A model generated the notes under the pieces. The model ran no database searches. It worked only from the letters and a program-made list of their open reading frames with translations, and was not told the DNA's origin. Positions 44,658 through 54,889 of a stretch of 64,000 bases of DNA are shown one piece after another. The translations under genes were made by a program, and so were the position numbers. Origin of the DNA: Hyphomonas chukchiensis (GTDB taxonomy: Bacteria; Pseudomonadota; Alphaproteobacteria; Caulobacterales; Hyphomonadaceae); contig NZ_AWFG01000001.1 in NCBI RefSeq assembly GCF_000682695.1, positions 124,001 through 188,000 of the forward strand. Direction: 5' to 3'. Every line of letters starts with the position of its first letter. Position 1 is the stretch's first letter.

Positions 44658-46532
44658 TCAGCCGCTGTGGAAGTGTCCGTAGATCCGCTCGGCCAGCGCC
44701 TCGTTGACGCCCTCGACCGCCATCAGGTCAGCCACTTTCGCCCGTGACACGCCGCGCGCCGAGCCGAAATACTGCAGCAATGCCTTCTTGCGCGCCGGGC
44801 CGATCCCCTCGATCTCGTCGAGCGGCGAACGCGCAATATCGGCCGAGCGCTTCGCCCGGTGCGCGCCGATCGCCCAGCGGTGCGCCTCGTCACGCAGCCG
44901 CTGCAGGTAATAGAGCACCGGCGCCGTCTCCGGCAGCTTGAACGGCGCCCGGCCCGGCCGGAAGAACTGCTCACGCCCGGCATTGCGGTCAACGCCCTTG
45001 GCAATCGAGACGAGGTTCACGTCGTCCGGCCCGAGCCCCAGCCCGGCCAGCGCTTCCAGCACGGCGTTCAGCTGCCCCAGCCCGCCATCGATCAGCACGA
45101 GGTCCGGCCAGTTGCGGTCATTGCCCACCGCCTTCTCCTTCAGGCCGCGCGCAAAGCGCCGCCGCATGACTTCGCGCATCATGCCATAGTCGTCGCCCGG
45201 CTCGATCTCGGTGTCCTTGATATTGAACTTGCGATAGGCGGTCTTCATGAACCCGTCCGGCCCGGCCACAACCATGCCACCCACGGCATTCGTGCCCTGG
45301 ATGTGCGAGTTGTCATAAATCTCGATCCGCTGCGGCACCGTCTGCAGCTCGAACAGTTTCTGCACCTCGTCCAGCAGCCGCGCCTGGCTCGCCGTCTCGG
45401 CCAGCTTGCGCGTCACCGCCTCCGTCGCATTGCGCTCGGCCTGCGCCACGAGGTCCCGCTTCGAACCGCGCTCCGGCCGGCGGATCTCGATTTTCCGGTC
45501 GACCTTCAGTTCCAGCGCCTCGCCGATCAGGCTCGCCTGTTCCGGCATCTCGTTGACCAGGATCAGCTTCGGCGGCGGGCGCTTGTCATAGAATTGCACC
45601 AGGAAGGCGGCCAGCACTTCCTCCACGCTCTCGCCGCCATCATGGCGCGGATAGTGTGCCGTCGCGCCCCAGTTCTGCCCGGCCCGGATGAAGAAGACCT
45701 GCACGCACGAGACGCCGCCCTCCATCGCGATGGCAAAGATGTCGGCCTCTTCCAGCCCGTCCGGGTTCACGTCCTGCGTCGCGCGCACATGCGCCAGCGC
45801 CCGGATGCGGTCACGCAACCGCGCCGCCGTCTCGAACTCCATCGCCTCGGCGGCCGCGTCCATCTCTCCGGCCAGCCGCTTCTGCAGGTCGGCCCCCTTC
45901 CCCCTCAGGAAGTCTGCCGCCTCGTCGGCCAGCTCGGTATAGTCCTCTTTCGAGATCAGCCCCACGCAGGGCGCCGAACAGCGCTTGATCTGGTGCAGCA
46001 TGCAGGGCCGCGTGCGCGCATTGAACACGCTGTCCTCGCAGGTGCGCAGCAGGAAGGCCTTCTGCAGCGTGTCCAGCGTCTGCATCACCGCCCCGGCGCT
46101 CGCGAAGGGCCCGAAATAGTCGCCCTCATTATGCTTGGTGCCGCGATACTTCTTGATCTGCGGCGCCTCATGGTTCCGCCGGATCAGGATATAGGGAAAC
46201 GACTTGTCGTCGCGCAGCAGCACGTTGAAGCGCGGCTTCAGGCTCTTGATCAGGCTCGCTTCCAGCAGCAGCGCCTCGGTCTCGCTCTCGGTGACGACGA
46301 ATTCCATCCGCCGCGTCAGCAGGATCATCCGCGCGATCCGCTGCGTATGCCCGCCGAGGCGCGCATAGTTCGACACGCGCGCCTTCAGGTCGCGCGCCTT
46401 GCCCACATACAGGACCTCACCGCCATCGCCGAACATGCGATAGACACCGGGCCTCCCGGGCAGCCGTTTCAGATTGTCCTTGATGACGTCGACGCCGCGA
46501 AGCGTGGTTGCGTCATTCTCCTGCGATTCCAT
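44658..46532 (-). CDS. uvrC: UvrABC excinuclease subunit C
   Basis: A 624-residue nuclease that makes both incisions in nucleotide excision repair. The GIY-YIG domain (about 23-100, [20 protein letters not shown]), UVR domain ([13 protein letters not shown] about 232-244), RNase H-like domain with [16 protein letters not shown] and [10 protein letters not shown], and C-terminal HhH repeats ([19 protein letters not shown]) are all present. Full length and no broken residues. It stands alone here, followed by a convergent TetR gene. Confidence 0.96.
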   Translation of the reverse strand: MESQENDATTLRGVDVIKDNLKRLPGRPGVYRMFGDGGEVLYVGKARDLKARVSNYARLGGHTQRIARMILLTRRMEFVVTESETEALLLEASLIKSLKPRFNVLLRDDKSFPYILIRRNHEAPQIKKYRGTKHNEGDYFGPFASAGAVMQTLDTLQKAFLLRTCEDSVFNARTRPCMLHQIKRCSAPCVGLISKEDYTELADEAADFLRGKGADLQKRLAGEMDAAAEAMEFETAARLRDRIRALAHVRATQDVNPDGLEEADIFAIAMEGGVSCVQVFFIRAGQNWGATAHYPRHDGGESVEEVLAAFLVQFYDKRPPPKLILVNEMPEQASLIGEALELKVDRKIEIRRPERGSKRDLVAQAERNATEAVTRKLAETASQARLLDEVQKLFELQTVPQRIEIYDNSHIQGTNAVGGMVVAGPDGFMKTAYRKFNIKDTEIEPGDDYGMMREVMRRRFARGLKEKAVGNDRNWPDLVLIDGGLGQLNAVLEALAGLGLGPDDVNLVSIAKGVDRNAGREQFFRPGRAPFKLPETAPVLYYLQRLRDEAHRWAIGAHRAKRSADIARSPLDEIEGIGPARKKALLQYFGSARGVSRAKVADLMAVEGVNEALAERIYGHFHSG

Positions 46533-46571
46533 GGCTCCCTAGATAGCGCCTGCAGGCGCCGCTTGCGAGGC

Positions 46572-46955
46572 CTAGAACAGCCTGTCGATCAGTTGGCCGA
46601 AATCCACGCCGCCATCAAAGCCCCAGCCAATGCCGAAAGCGAAGATCATCACGATCACGAGGGCAAAGAAAAACTCGCTGCCCTGCTTCGTCTCCCTCTT
46701 TTTCTTGCGCTTGGCCAATTGCTGCGGGCGGAAGGCCAGGATCAGCAGGATCAGCGCGAACACGCAGAGGCCGATCACGCGCTGCGTATCGCTCAGACGC
46801 TCCAGCCAGATGCCAAGATCATTCGCTGCGTGCCGCGCCTCGTGCACGATCAGGTCCCATATCTCGCCGATGGGAATGATATTGTTCGATGAGACCATGG
46901 TCTCGATAGTCCTCTGCCGGTCCGGCAAATTCACCGGATTCTGATTGGGCATCAT
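46572..46955 (-). CDS. Membrane protein of unknown function
   Basis: A 127-residue protein with two membrane helices (about 62-78 and 95-112) joined by a very basic loop (QQLAKRKKKRETKQG). The N-terminal 60 residues are polar. No family recognised. It is 39 bp upstream of uvrC on the same strand and may be co-transcribed. Confidence 0.68.
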   Translation of the reverse strand: MMPNQNPVNLPDRQRTIETMVSSNNIIPIGEIWDLIVHEARHAANDLGIWLERLSDTQRVIGLCVFALILLILAFRPQQLAKRKKKRETKQGSEFFFALVIVMIFAFGIGWGFDGGVDFGQLIDRLF

Positions 46956-47025
46956 CGCAGGCTTGGTTGAAAAACCGATAAAGAAATACGATAAAATTCA
47001 GCCAATTGGCATAATCAGGCCTTAG

Positions 47026-48375
<1,350 letters not shown>

Positions 48376-48473
48376 ATTGCGTCTATAGGTCGGCCAGCTG
48401 CTATTGATTGGTAATGTGGGTAACGAATGCCCATCTCATCTGTATAATCTTCAATAGATACAGGAGTCACACC

Positions 48474-48938
48474 ATGCCCATCGATATCGGAATGAACGAC
48501 AAGGCCCGTCAGTCTTCCGCGCAGGCGCTCCGGGTCCTGCTCGGCGAGACCTATGCGCTGTATGTGAAGACACACGGCTACCACTGGAATGTCACCGGTC
48601 CGCGCTTCAACTCGCTGCACACCATGTTCATGACCCAGTATACCGAGCTCTGGACCGCGCTCGACGAGATTGCCGAACGCATCCGCGCCCTTGGCCACTT
48701 CGCCCCCGGTTCGTCCTCGGAAATGCTGGAAGAGGCCACGATCAAGCCCGACAATGGCGTGCCGGATGCCGAAGCCATGATCTCGAACCTGGTCAAAGGC
48801 CACGAAGCGATCAGCCGCGCCGCCAAGATCGGCCTCAAGGTTGCCGAGGAAAACAATGACATCGTGACGGTCGACCTGATGACCCGCCGCGCCGACATTT
48901 CCGAGAAAACCGCCTGGATGCTGCGCGCCAATCTCTAG
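48474..48938 (+). CDS. dps: Dps-family ferritin-like DNA protection protein
   Basis: A 154-residue Dps. Start chosen at ATG 48474 after CAGGAG. The ferroxidase site is spread over YVKTHGYHWNVTG (His), FNSLHTMF (His) and TELWTALDEIAERIRALG (Asp, Glu), as in canonical Dps. It stores iron, consumes H2O2 and compacts DNA in a dodecamer. Upstream TATAAT (48443-48448) and an inverted pair CTGTAT/ATACAG around the promoter may be a regulator site. A terminator follows at 48971-49000. Confidence 0.95.
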   Translation: MPIDIGMNDKARQSSAQALRVLLGETYALYVKTHGYHWNVTGPRFNSLHTMFMTQYTELWTALDEIAERIRALGHFAPGSSSEMLEEATIKPDNGVPDAEAMISNLVKGHEAISRAAKIGLKVAEENNDIVTVDLMTRRADISEKTAWMLRANL

Positions 48939-48970
48939 GCGCACCGGCAGGTTTCAGGACGTCTGACGTC

Positions 48971-49000
48971 AGAGGGGCTCCCGTGCGGGGCCCCTTTTTT
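48971..49000 (+). terminator. Rho-independent terminator after dps
   Basis: AGGGGC and GCCCCT form a GC-rich stem around TCCCGTGCGGG, followed by six T residues. A second small hairpin GACGT-CTG-ACGTC precedes it at 48958-48970. Confidence 0.8.
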
Positions 49001-49070
49001 CGTGGCGCGGCAAGTGTAGGAAAACCGGCGACTTATCCGCCCCCCGCAAAACCATGCCTACAATTGCCTC

Positions 49071-49763
49071 ATGTTTCCGCTCGATGAACAGGACATGGAG
49101 ATCGTGGCGCCCGAAGGCTGGGCGCGGCTTGACCGCGTGGTGCTCATGGCCGCGGACCTGCTCGGCCCCGTAGCCGATGCCATCCTGCCCAAGGGCGTCG
49201 CCGCGAAAATCCTCGCCATCCTGAAACCGGCCGAAGCCCTCGCAAGGCGCCTCCTCTATCTCCTCGCCCCCACCATCACCCTCACGCCCGCATCCACGGC
49301 CCCTGGACCCGCGTCCCCGGCGAAAGCCGGGGCCTCATCCCGTCCGGTCCCGCTCCCATCCGCAACGGACCCCGGTCTTCCCCAGCGTGGTCGGAAAATA
49401 CTGTTCCGCCTCACCGAAGCCCCCGCACGCGGTCCCAAACCCACCGGCCCCCGCATCCGCTACCTCGACGGCCCGCCAGCCCCTCCAAAACCGCCAGCGA
49501 GGCCCGCCACGCCACAAACGGCCGCCCGGCTGAGAGACCGCCTCATCGCGCTCACCCTGGTCCTTGGCGACCCGAACCATCACGCCAAACGCCTCGCGCG
49601 CTTTCTCGCCCGCCGCGCCGCCAAAGACAGCCCGCGCCCCGTCCCCTTCAATTTCGCCTATGTCCCCCGCCTCGCCCGTCTCGGGCTCGAGGAAGACCTG
49701 CGCGACGCCCTCGAATTCACCAATGCTGCTGCGCATTACAAGGCGCATGCCCCGCCGGGTTAG
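49071..49763 (+). CDS. Unknown protein with repeat-derived Pro/Ala-rich centre
   Basis: A 230-residue protein with no family I recognise. The N-terminal 65 residues are helical and hydrophobic (VVLMAADLLGPVADAILPKG). Residues about 78-110 are Pro/Ala-rich and encoded by a palindromic repeat (49303-49395). The C-terminal third is helical and basic (RDRLIALTLVLGDPNHHAKR). Strong GC-rich codon use matches neighbours. The repeat suggests an insertion into an existing gene. It is followed by the small RNA locus. Confidence 0.65.
   Translation: MFPLDEQDMEIVAPEGWARLDRVVLMAADLLGPVADAILPKGVAAKILAILKPAEALARRLLYLLAPTITLTPASTAPGPASPAKAGASSRPVPLPSATDPGLPQRGRKILFRLTEAPARGPKPTGPRIRYLDGPPAPPKPPARPATPQTAARLRDRLIALTLVLGDPNHHAKRLARFLARRAAKDSPRPVPFNFAYVPRLARLGLEEDLRDALEFTNAAAHYKAHAPPG
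49303..49395. repeat. Palindromic repeat inside an open reading frame
   Basis: CCCCGG-CGAAAG-CCGGGG (49315-49332) is the core of a REP-like sequence (TGGACCCGCGTCCCCGGCGA begins it) that is common in alphaproteobacterial intergenic DNA. Here it lies in frame inside the gene at 49071-49763 and encodes its Pro/Ala-rich segment. Confidence 0.65.
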
Positions 49764-49881
49764 CGGCCTTCAGCGCCCTTTGCCCTCTTCGCGCTTTGGT
49801 AGAGTGAAAACAAACGAATGCATTTTTACCGTTTGGACAGCCTGCCGCGCCGCGATGGGCGCCCCTTGGCGTGCGCGGAAT

Positions 49882-49993
49882 AAAAAAAAGCCCGGCAGCG
49901 AATGAACGCGCCGGGCTGATGAGTATTGGGCCCCGAAGGGGGGAGGAAACGCCCAATCGGAGGAGATTGGGAAATGCCCGGGGCCCAAGGCAT
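49882..49993 (-). ncRNA. Putative anti-Shine-Dalgarno small RNA (cuckoo/CcsR-like)
   Basis: On the minus strand a promoter-like TTGTGC (50022-50027), 16-bp spacer and TATCTA (50000-50005) precede a highly structured stretch. A 9-bp outer stem pairs GGGGCCCAA-type arms (49980-49988 with 49926-49934). Inside is a perfect 7-bp hairpin, CCCAATC/GATTGGG, whose 6-nt loop reads UCCUCC (49959-49964). The next segment is also unpaired and contains CCUCCCCCC. A strong terminator follows (AGCCCGGC/GCCGGGCT stem, eight U). No ORF explains this conservation-like architecture. The design matches alphaproteobacterial small RNAs that expose CCUCC motifs, such as CcsR and cuckoo RNAs. Expected length about 112 nt. 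Confidence 0.7.
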
Positions 49994-50080
49994 GACCCAT
50001 AGATAAAGCTTCGCAGCTGCAGCACAACCTGCATGACAGCAGGTCACCCATGCACAAATGCAATTCATCAAACGTTCAAA

Positions 50081-50986
50081 CTAGCCTTGATGCATGGACG
50101 GGCGCCGCAAGGCCTCCGTCTCCGCCGTCACGAAGTCGCGGAAGGCTGCCACGCGCTTCGACCGGCGCAGGTCGCTCGGATAGACGAAATAGAGGTCGAA
50201 AATCGGCCCGACATGGTCAGGTAACACCTTGATAAGGCGCGGCATTGTGCTCGCCATATAGTCCGGCACATCGGCAATCCCGAGCCCGGCATCCACCGCC
50301 CGCAGCATGGCGAACACATTGTTCAGCTTCAGCGAGGCCGGGCGCGGCGGGCTGTCATCACGGCCCACCCGGCAGGCAAAGCTCATCACGTTCAGCAGCG
50401 AGCTTTCGTCGCCATAGGCAATGATGCGGTGATTATCGAGGTCCTGCGGCGTGCGCGGCATGCCGTTCTGCTTCAGGTATTCCGGCGAGGCATAGAGGTT
50501 CGTCGCCACCGTGCCGAGCTTGCGCTGGATCAGGTCCGCCTTGTCCGCCGCCCATAGCCGGATGGCGCATTCCGCCTCCAGTTTCAGCAGGTCATAGTCA
50601 TTATCGTCGAGCCGCAGGTCGAGATGCAGGTCCGGATGCTTGCGCGTGAACCCGCCAAGCCGGGGCACCAGCCAGGTCGACCCGAAGGCCACCGGCGCCG
50701 ACACGATCAGCTCGCCCTGCGGCGTATCCTGCTGGTCCTTCAGCGCGGCATTGGCCGAAGTGGCTGCCGCCGCCATCTCCATCGTCGAGCGATAGAGCGT
50801 ATGGCCTGAATCCGTCATCACCAGCCCGCGCGCATGCCGCTGGAACAGTGAGACGCCCAGCGCCTCTTCCAGCGCCGCAATCTGGCGCGAGACAGCCGAC
50901 TGCGATATCCCGAGCCGTTCGCCCGCAGATGTCAGGCTGCCTGCTTCGGCTGCCGCGTGAAAAGATCTGAGCTTGCCCCAATCCAT
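50081..50986 (-). CDS. LysR-type transcriptional regulator
   Basis: A 301-residue LTTR. The winged helix is at the N-terminus (LRSFHAAAEAGSLTSAGERL then GISQSAVSRQIAALE), and the C-terminal periplasmic-binding-like domain follows. Start at ATG 50986. The related group often autoregulates and controls a divergent gene; here the divergent gene is trmO. No effector can be inferred. The small RNA at 49882-49993 lies about 55 bp downstream. Confidence 0.93.
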   Translation of the reverse strand: MDWGKLRSFHAAAEAGSLTSAGERLGISQSAVSRQIAALEEALGVSLFQRHARGLVMTDSGHTLYRSTMEMAAAATSANAALKDQQDTPQGELIVSAPVAFGSTWLVPRLGGFTRKHPDLHLDLRLDDNDYDLLKLEAECAIRLWAADKADLIQRKLGTVATNLYASPEYLKQNGMPRTPQDLDNHRIIAYGDESSLLNVMSFACRVGRDDSPPRPASLKLNNVFAMLRAVDAGLGIADVPDYMASTMPRLIKVLPDHVGPIFDLYFVYPSDLRRSKRVAAFRDFVTAETEALRRPSMHQG

Positions 50987-51103
50987 GGGGTGGGTTTGTG
51001 GCGCCAGTTTGACTTTAGGGCAAGCAGAGAATGTGGTGCATGTGCGAAATCGCCATTTCCCCCTGAATGTGCAATTCAGGGTCTCAACAGAGGAGATCCG
51101 GTG

Positions 51104-51571
51104 ATGTCAGACCCCTTTATCCTGCGGCCCATCGGTCATGTCCGCTGCGACCGCGCCGAAGCGATCGATGATGACTGGGACAGCGTGCCTGCCCGGATCG
51201 AGCTCGACACATCGGTCTTCGACGCCGAAGCCCTGATGGGCCTCGACACCTTCTCCCATGCCGAAGTGATTTTCCTGTTCGACCAGGTGCCGGACGCCAA
51301 GATCGTCACCGGTGCGCGCCACCCGCGCGGCAATACGGACTGGCCGAAAATCGGCATCTTCGCCCAGCGCGGCAAGAACCGGCCCAACCGGCTCGGCGCC
51401 ACGATCTGCGAAATCCTCTCCGTCGACGGCACAGTGCTCCACCTCAAGGGCCTCGACGCCATCGACGGCACGCCGGTCCTCGACATCAAACCCGTCATGT
51501 CCGGCTTCCAGCCAAGGGGCACCCTGCGCGAACCCGGCTGGTCAAAAGAGATCATGGAGACCTACTGGTAA
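51104..51571 (+). CDS. trmO: tRNA N6-threonylcarbamoyladenosine methyltransferase TrmO (TsaA family)
   Basis: A 155-residue UPF0066/TrmO protein. Start chosen at ATG 51104, after AGGAGA. It begins FILRPIGHVRCDRAEA and contains TGARHPRGNTDWPKIGIFAQ then RGKNRPNRLGAT, the family signature for SAM binding. TrmO methylates t6A37 in some tRNAs in E. coli; this is a single-domain version. A palindromic repeat begins at its stop codon (51573-51680). Confidence 0.92.
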   Translation: MSDPFILRPIGHVRCDRAEAIDDDWDSVPARIELDTSVFDAEALMGLDTFSHAEVIFLFDQVPDAKIVTGARHPRGNTDWPKIGIFAQRGKNRPNRLGATICEILSVDGTVLHLKGLDAIDGTPVLDIKPVMSGFQPRGTLREPGWSKEIMETYW

Positions 51572-51572
51572 C

Positions 51573-51680
51573 CCTCCCCTCTCCCTCGGGAGAGGGGCCG
51601 GGGGTGAGGGGTCACAGGATCACCCTCAAACACAAGCGCCCGCAGCGACGCACGCCACCCCTCATCCTCCTTAGGAGGCT
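51573..51680. repeat. Palindromic repeat after trmO
   Basis: CCCCTCTCC-CTCG-GGAGAGGGG (51576-51597) is a perfect hairpin, and outer arms GGGTGAGGGGT and ACCCCTCATCC (about 51601 and 51657) close a larger inverted structure. The sequence belongs with the repeat at 58598-58736 and similar copies in this genome type. No gene between trmO and the PhyH gene. Confidence 0.75.
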
Positions 51681-51684
51681 GACC

Positions 51685-52356
51685 TCAATGGCTCACCCAT
51701 TCCAGCCGCGAAGGCAATTGCTCACTAGAATAGTCGATTCTCAGTGCACGCCGGTGCTCGCCTGAAGTGGTTGATGATGACGAGCGGTGTAGCATCAAGG
51801 CCTTCACAAACAACAAGTCACCCCTGCGCGCATGGCACATCTCGACCGGTGCGCTTGTCGCGATCTCCCCTGCCCGGTCCGACGCGATGCGCCCCAACGT
51901 GTGCATCCCCTGCGCAAGCTCAAGGCAGCCATTGCTATTATCTGCCGCATCAAGATGAACCCGGACGAAGAACATCGACTGCAAGATGTTTATCGGCGGC
52001 TCGCAATGCCAGAATCCGTCCTTTTTTACCCACGCGCCATAGCCTTCCAGATCCTGCCGCTCGCGCACGGCAATGACCCGGTCCTGATGCCACGGCACGC
52101 CCCAGTTCGCGTCCGCTGACTTGTCGAAGGCAACAAGGCGTACCGGCTTTGCGCCCGCCTGCAGGGTTTCACAAAGTCGCCCGATCGAACTGTCTGGTCC
52201 CAGCACCACCCGCAGGGCGTCAGACCATTTCAGCCGGACACCGGGCCTTGCCTCGACTCGGCAAGCTTCATCCAGCAGTGCAAGTTCCGCTTCCGACAAG
52301 GCATCCCGAACCCAGAACCGTCCCGTCTCTTCAAATGCCTCCACGCCGTCGGTCAT
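51685..52356 (-). CDS. Phytanoyl-CoA dioxygenase (PhyH) family protein
   Basis: A 223-residue Fe(II)/2-oxoglutarate dioxygenase. The Fe site uses HQD (in VPWHQDRVIAVRER, about 87-100) and a later His near MLHRSSSSTTSGEHRRALRI, with Arg for 2-oxoglutarate. The N-terminal helix and jelly-roll body are of normal length. It hydroxylates a small molecule or lipid; substrate unknown. It is 6 bp downstream of the S24 repressor gene and likely in its operon. Confidence 0.88.
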   Translation of the reverse strand: MTDGVEAFEETGRFWVRDALSEAELALLDEACRVEARPGVRLKWSDALRVVLGPDSSIGRLCETLQAGAKPVRLVAFDKSADANWGVPWHQDRVIAVRERQDLEGYGAWVKKDGFWHCEPPINILQSMFFVRVHLDAADNSNGCLELAQGMHTLGRIASDRAGEIATSAPVEMCHARRGDLLFVKALMLHRSSSSTTSGEHRRALRIDYSSEQLPSRLEWVSH

Positions 52357-52362
52357 CCGCCC

Positions 52363-52980
52363 CTACTGGCTCGCCCACAGGATCCGCGCGATCCACGCAA
52401 TCTCGTTCGGCTTGAAGCTGCGCACCGGATAGTCCGGGTTCAGAGAGGCGAGGTCCACGACACGCGCATTGCGCCGCTCCAGCACCTTCGCCATCACTTC
52501 GCCGCCGGTCGTCTTCGCCACCACACGGTCACCCGGCTTCACCTCGGCGCCCGGCGCAACGATGATCCGGTCGCCTGCGCGATAGGCCGGCTCCATGGAA
52601 TCCCCGCTGATCTGCAGCGCATAGACCGCCTCGTCGCCAAGCCCCGGAAACCGCACCTCTTCCCAGCCGCCGCCGACCGGGAAACCCGCATCGTCAAAGA
52701 AGCCGTCCCGCCCCGCCTGCGCAAAGCCGATCAGCGGCGCGAGCCCGCCGCGTCGCCCTTCCACCATGGCGGCAAAGTCATCAAACCCGCTGCCCACCGC
52801 TTCCAGCACGCGCGCCAGGCTCTCGGTGGAGGGCCAGCGCGGGCGGCCATCGGCGCCTTCGCGTTTCGAGGGGTTGAACGCTGTCGGGTCCAGCCCCGCG
52901 CGCCTCGCAAGGCCCGAGGCCGAGAGGCCGTGATGCGCCGCCAGCTGGTCGATTCCCCGCCAGATATCCCGGTGCTGCAT
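52363..52980 (-). CDS. LexA-like S24 repressor (HTH plus peptidase)
   Basis: A 205-residue repressor with start at ATG 52980 (MQHRDIWRGIDQLAAHHGLS). HTH at about 12-45 and S24 peptidase fold at about 85-205. The catalytic Ser-Lys pair is S128 (SGDSMEP) and K165, and an AG autocleavage site is in FAQAGR (about 87-91). It probably responds to DNA damage by self-cleavage. A strong sigma-70 promoter (53011-53039) with a 9-bp GTATA direct repeat lies upstream and could be its own operator. It is co-oriented with PhyH. Confidence 0.92.
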   Translation of the reverse strand: MQHRDIWRGIDQLAAHHGLSASGLARRAGLDPTAFNPSKREGADGRPRWPSTESLARVLEAVGSGFDDFAAMVEGRRGGLAPLIGFAQAGRDGFFDDAGFPVGGGWEEVRFPGLGDEAVYALQISGDSMEPAYRAGDRIIVAPGAEVKPGDRVVAKTTGGEVMAKVLERRNARVVDLASLNPDYPVRSFKPNEIAWIARILWASQ

Positions 52981-53010
52981 GGCAAATGGCCCTGTTCTGT
53001 CCTGCGCATT

Positions 53011-53039
53011 GTATAATGGGTATATAATCCTATCGTCAA
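53011..53039 (-). promoter_or_regulatory. Near-consensus sigma-70 promoter of the S24 repressor
   Basis: On the minus strand TTGACG (plus 53034-53039), 17-bp spacer, TTATAC (plus 53011-53016) match the consensus closely. A GTATA direct repeat with 9-bp spacing (53011 and 53020, plus strand) lies within the spacer and could bind the repressor itself. Confidence 0.75.
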
Positions 53040-53089
53040 GCCTGCGCCATGCGCAATGAACCAAAGCCGTTCCGGCACGTTAGGGGAAA

Positions 53090-54889
53090 ATGAAATCCCT
53101 TTCCGGCCTCAGTTCGCTTGAGCGGACCGCATTCTATATCTGCGCCGCGCTGCTCGCGCTCGCCGTGCTCGTCCTCGCCTTCCTTCTGGCCATGACGCAG
53201 CCGCGTTTCGCCACGCCCCTGGTCAACCGCGCCCTCAATGCCTGGGGGCCGGACGGCGCCAAAGTCGCCTCCGCACACCTGCGCTTTCCCGCCCTCGGCA
53301 CGCTCGCCGTTTCCGGTGCCGATGTGCCAGGCCTGGCCGAAGTCGAAACCGGCGCCCTCTCCGCCAATCTGTTCGGCTTCCTCCCCGGTGTCCCGTGGCT
53401 CTCGGACGTCAGCGCCCGCAATGGCCGCATCAACCTCGCCGGATCAGGCACCAAGAACAACACGGCCCGGCCCGATGTGCGCAAATGGGTCGACCATATC
53501 GACGTCGCCAATATCGACCTCGCCTTCAATGCGGACAAGCCGGAGCGCACGCTGAAACTCGTCTCCGCCAAGGGCTCGGTGCAAAGCGGTAACGTAACCC
53601 TCCACGCCACCGGCGCCGATTCCGAAGTCCGCTTCGAAGGCACCGCCAAGGCCTCGAAAAGCGACACGCTCGGCGGCCGCGTCCGCATCAAGGGCGACAA
53701 CATGGCCGACCTTGCCCGCCTCGTCGGCCTCGCGGCGCCGGATACGCCGCCCTACAATCTCACCGCCCAGCTCTCCATCGAGCCCGGCGCCTATGACCTC
53801 GACGACATTGCCGGCACGGTCGGCGACAGTGATCTTGCCGGATCCATCCTCGTCGACCTTGATCAGGACACGCCCTATATCACCGCCGACATCAAGTCCC
53901 ACCAGCTCGACTTCGACGATCTCGGCGTCATCTTCGCCCTGCCCTTCGGCACCGGCAATGGCGAGACCGTCGGCAAGGCCCAGCGCCGCGCCAAGCAGGC
54001 CTACCAGCGCGGCAACCGCCTCATTCCCAATATCGAGATCGACTTTGCCCGTCTCGATGCCGTTGACGGCAAGGTCCACTATGTCGCCGATACGGTGATC
54101 AATTCCACGCTCGATCTCACCGGCGTCGAACTCGACTTCGACATCACCGGCCGCGTCGTGAAGGCCAAGCTCGCCCGCTTCGCCTTCGATGAGGGCACGA
54201 TCACCGCCTATGCCACACTCGACGGCACGCAGCAGCCCGCCCAGACCAATGTGGTCGGCTCGCTCGACCATGTCGCCCTTGCCAGCCTGTCGCTCGACAA
54301 GATCGCGCGCGGCAATGTCGACGGCCAGTTCAAGGCCGACATGTCCGGCAATCGGCTGCGCGACGCATTCGGCCGGGCCAATGGCAGCCTGTCGCTCTGG
54401 TCGACCGATACGCAGGTCCTCGCCCTCGGCAGCGAGGCGCTGGGGCTCGACATCGGCGAGGCGCTCGTCCTCCTTGCCTCTGAAGACAAGGCCGATCCGG
54501 TCTTCACGCCCGCCCGCTGCCTCGCCGTCGTCATGGACATCAACAAGGGCATCGGCACACTCAACCCCGCCGTGCTCGATACGGAAGACAGCCTCATCGT
54601 CATGAAAGGCGATGTGGATTTCGAGACCGAAGCGCTCGACATCAAGATCCGCTCCGACGCCAAGGATGCCTCATGGGGCACGCTTGTCGGCAATGTCTCC
54701 CTCGGCGGCACGCTGCGCAATCCCAGCGTCAATCCGCTGAACGGCAAGGCGGTGCTGCAGGTTGGCCTCGCGGTTGTCCTCGCCAACGTCGCCGGCCCGC
54801 TCGCCGCCCTCCCCTTCATCGAAACAGGCAGCGGCCAGGACGCCCCCTGCGGCGCCCTCCTCTCCCGCGCAAAGAATGCGCAGGGCTGA
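53090..54889 (+). CDS. AsmA family envelope protein
   Basis: A 599-residue protein with one N-terminal membrane anchor (about 15-38, YICAALLALAVLVLAFLLAM) and a long periplasmic AsmA-like body of beta-helical repeats. The C-terminal AsmA part has DIKIRSDAKDASWGTLVGNV and GGTLRNPSVNP. Such proteins bridge inner and outer membranes and help lipid or outer-membrane homeostasis. Its stop and the stop of the RDD gene overlap as TGATCA, so they are convergent with no gap. Confidence 0.93.
   Translation: MKSLSGLSSLERTAFYICAALLALAVLVLAFLLAMTQPRFATPLVNRALNAWGPDGAKVASAHLRFPALGTLAVSGADVPGLAEVETGALSANLFGFLPGVPWLSDVSARNGRINLAGSGTKNNTARPDVRKWVDHIDVANIDLAFNADKPERTLKLVSAKGSVQSGNVTLHATGADSEVRFEGTAKASKSDTLGGRVRIKGDNMADLARLVGLAAPDTPPYNLTAQLSIEPGAYDLDDIAGTVGDSDLAGSILVDLDQDTPYITADIKSHQLDFDDLGVIFALPFGTGNGETVGKAQRRAKQAYQRGNRLIPNIEIDFARLDAVDGKVHYVADTVINSTLDLTGVELDFDITGRVVKAKLARFAFDEGTITAYATLDGTQQPAQTNVVGSLDHVALASLSLDKIARGNVDGQFKADMSGNRLRDAFGRANGSLSLWSTDTQVLALGSEALGLDIGEALVLLASEDKADPVFTPARCLAVVMDINKGIGTLNPAVLDTEDSLIVMKGDVDFETEALDIKIRSDAKDASWGTLVGNVSLGGTLRNPSVNPLNGKAVLQVGLAVVLANVAGPLAALPFIETGSGQDAPCGALLSRAKNAQG

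Noticed and set aside
44859-46892. 677-codon open frame on the plus strand opposite uvrC
   Set aside because: It is antisense to a complete uvrC and reflects GC-rich codon bias; residue composition is Arg/His/Gln-rich with no domain.
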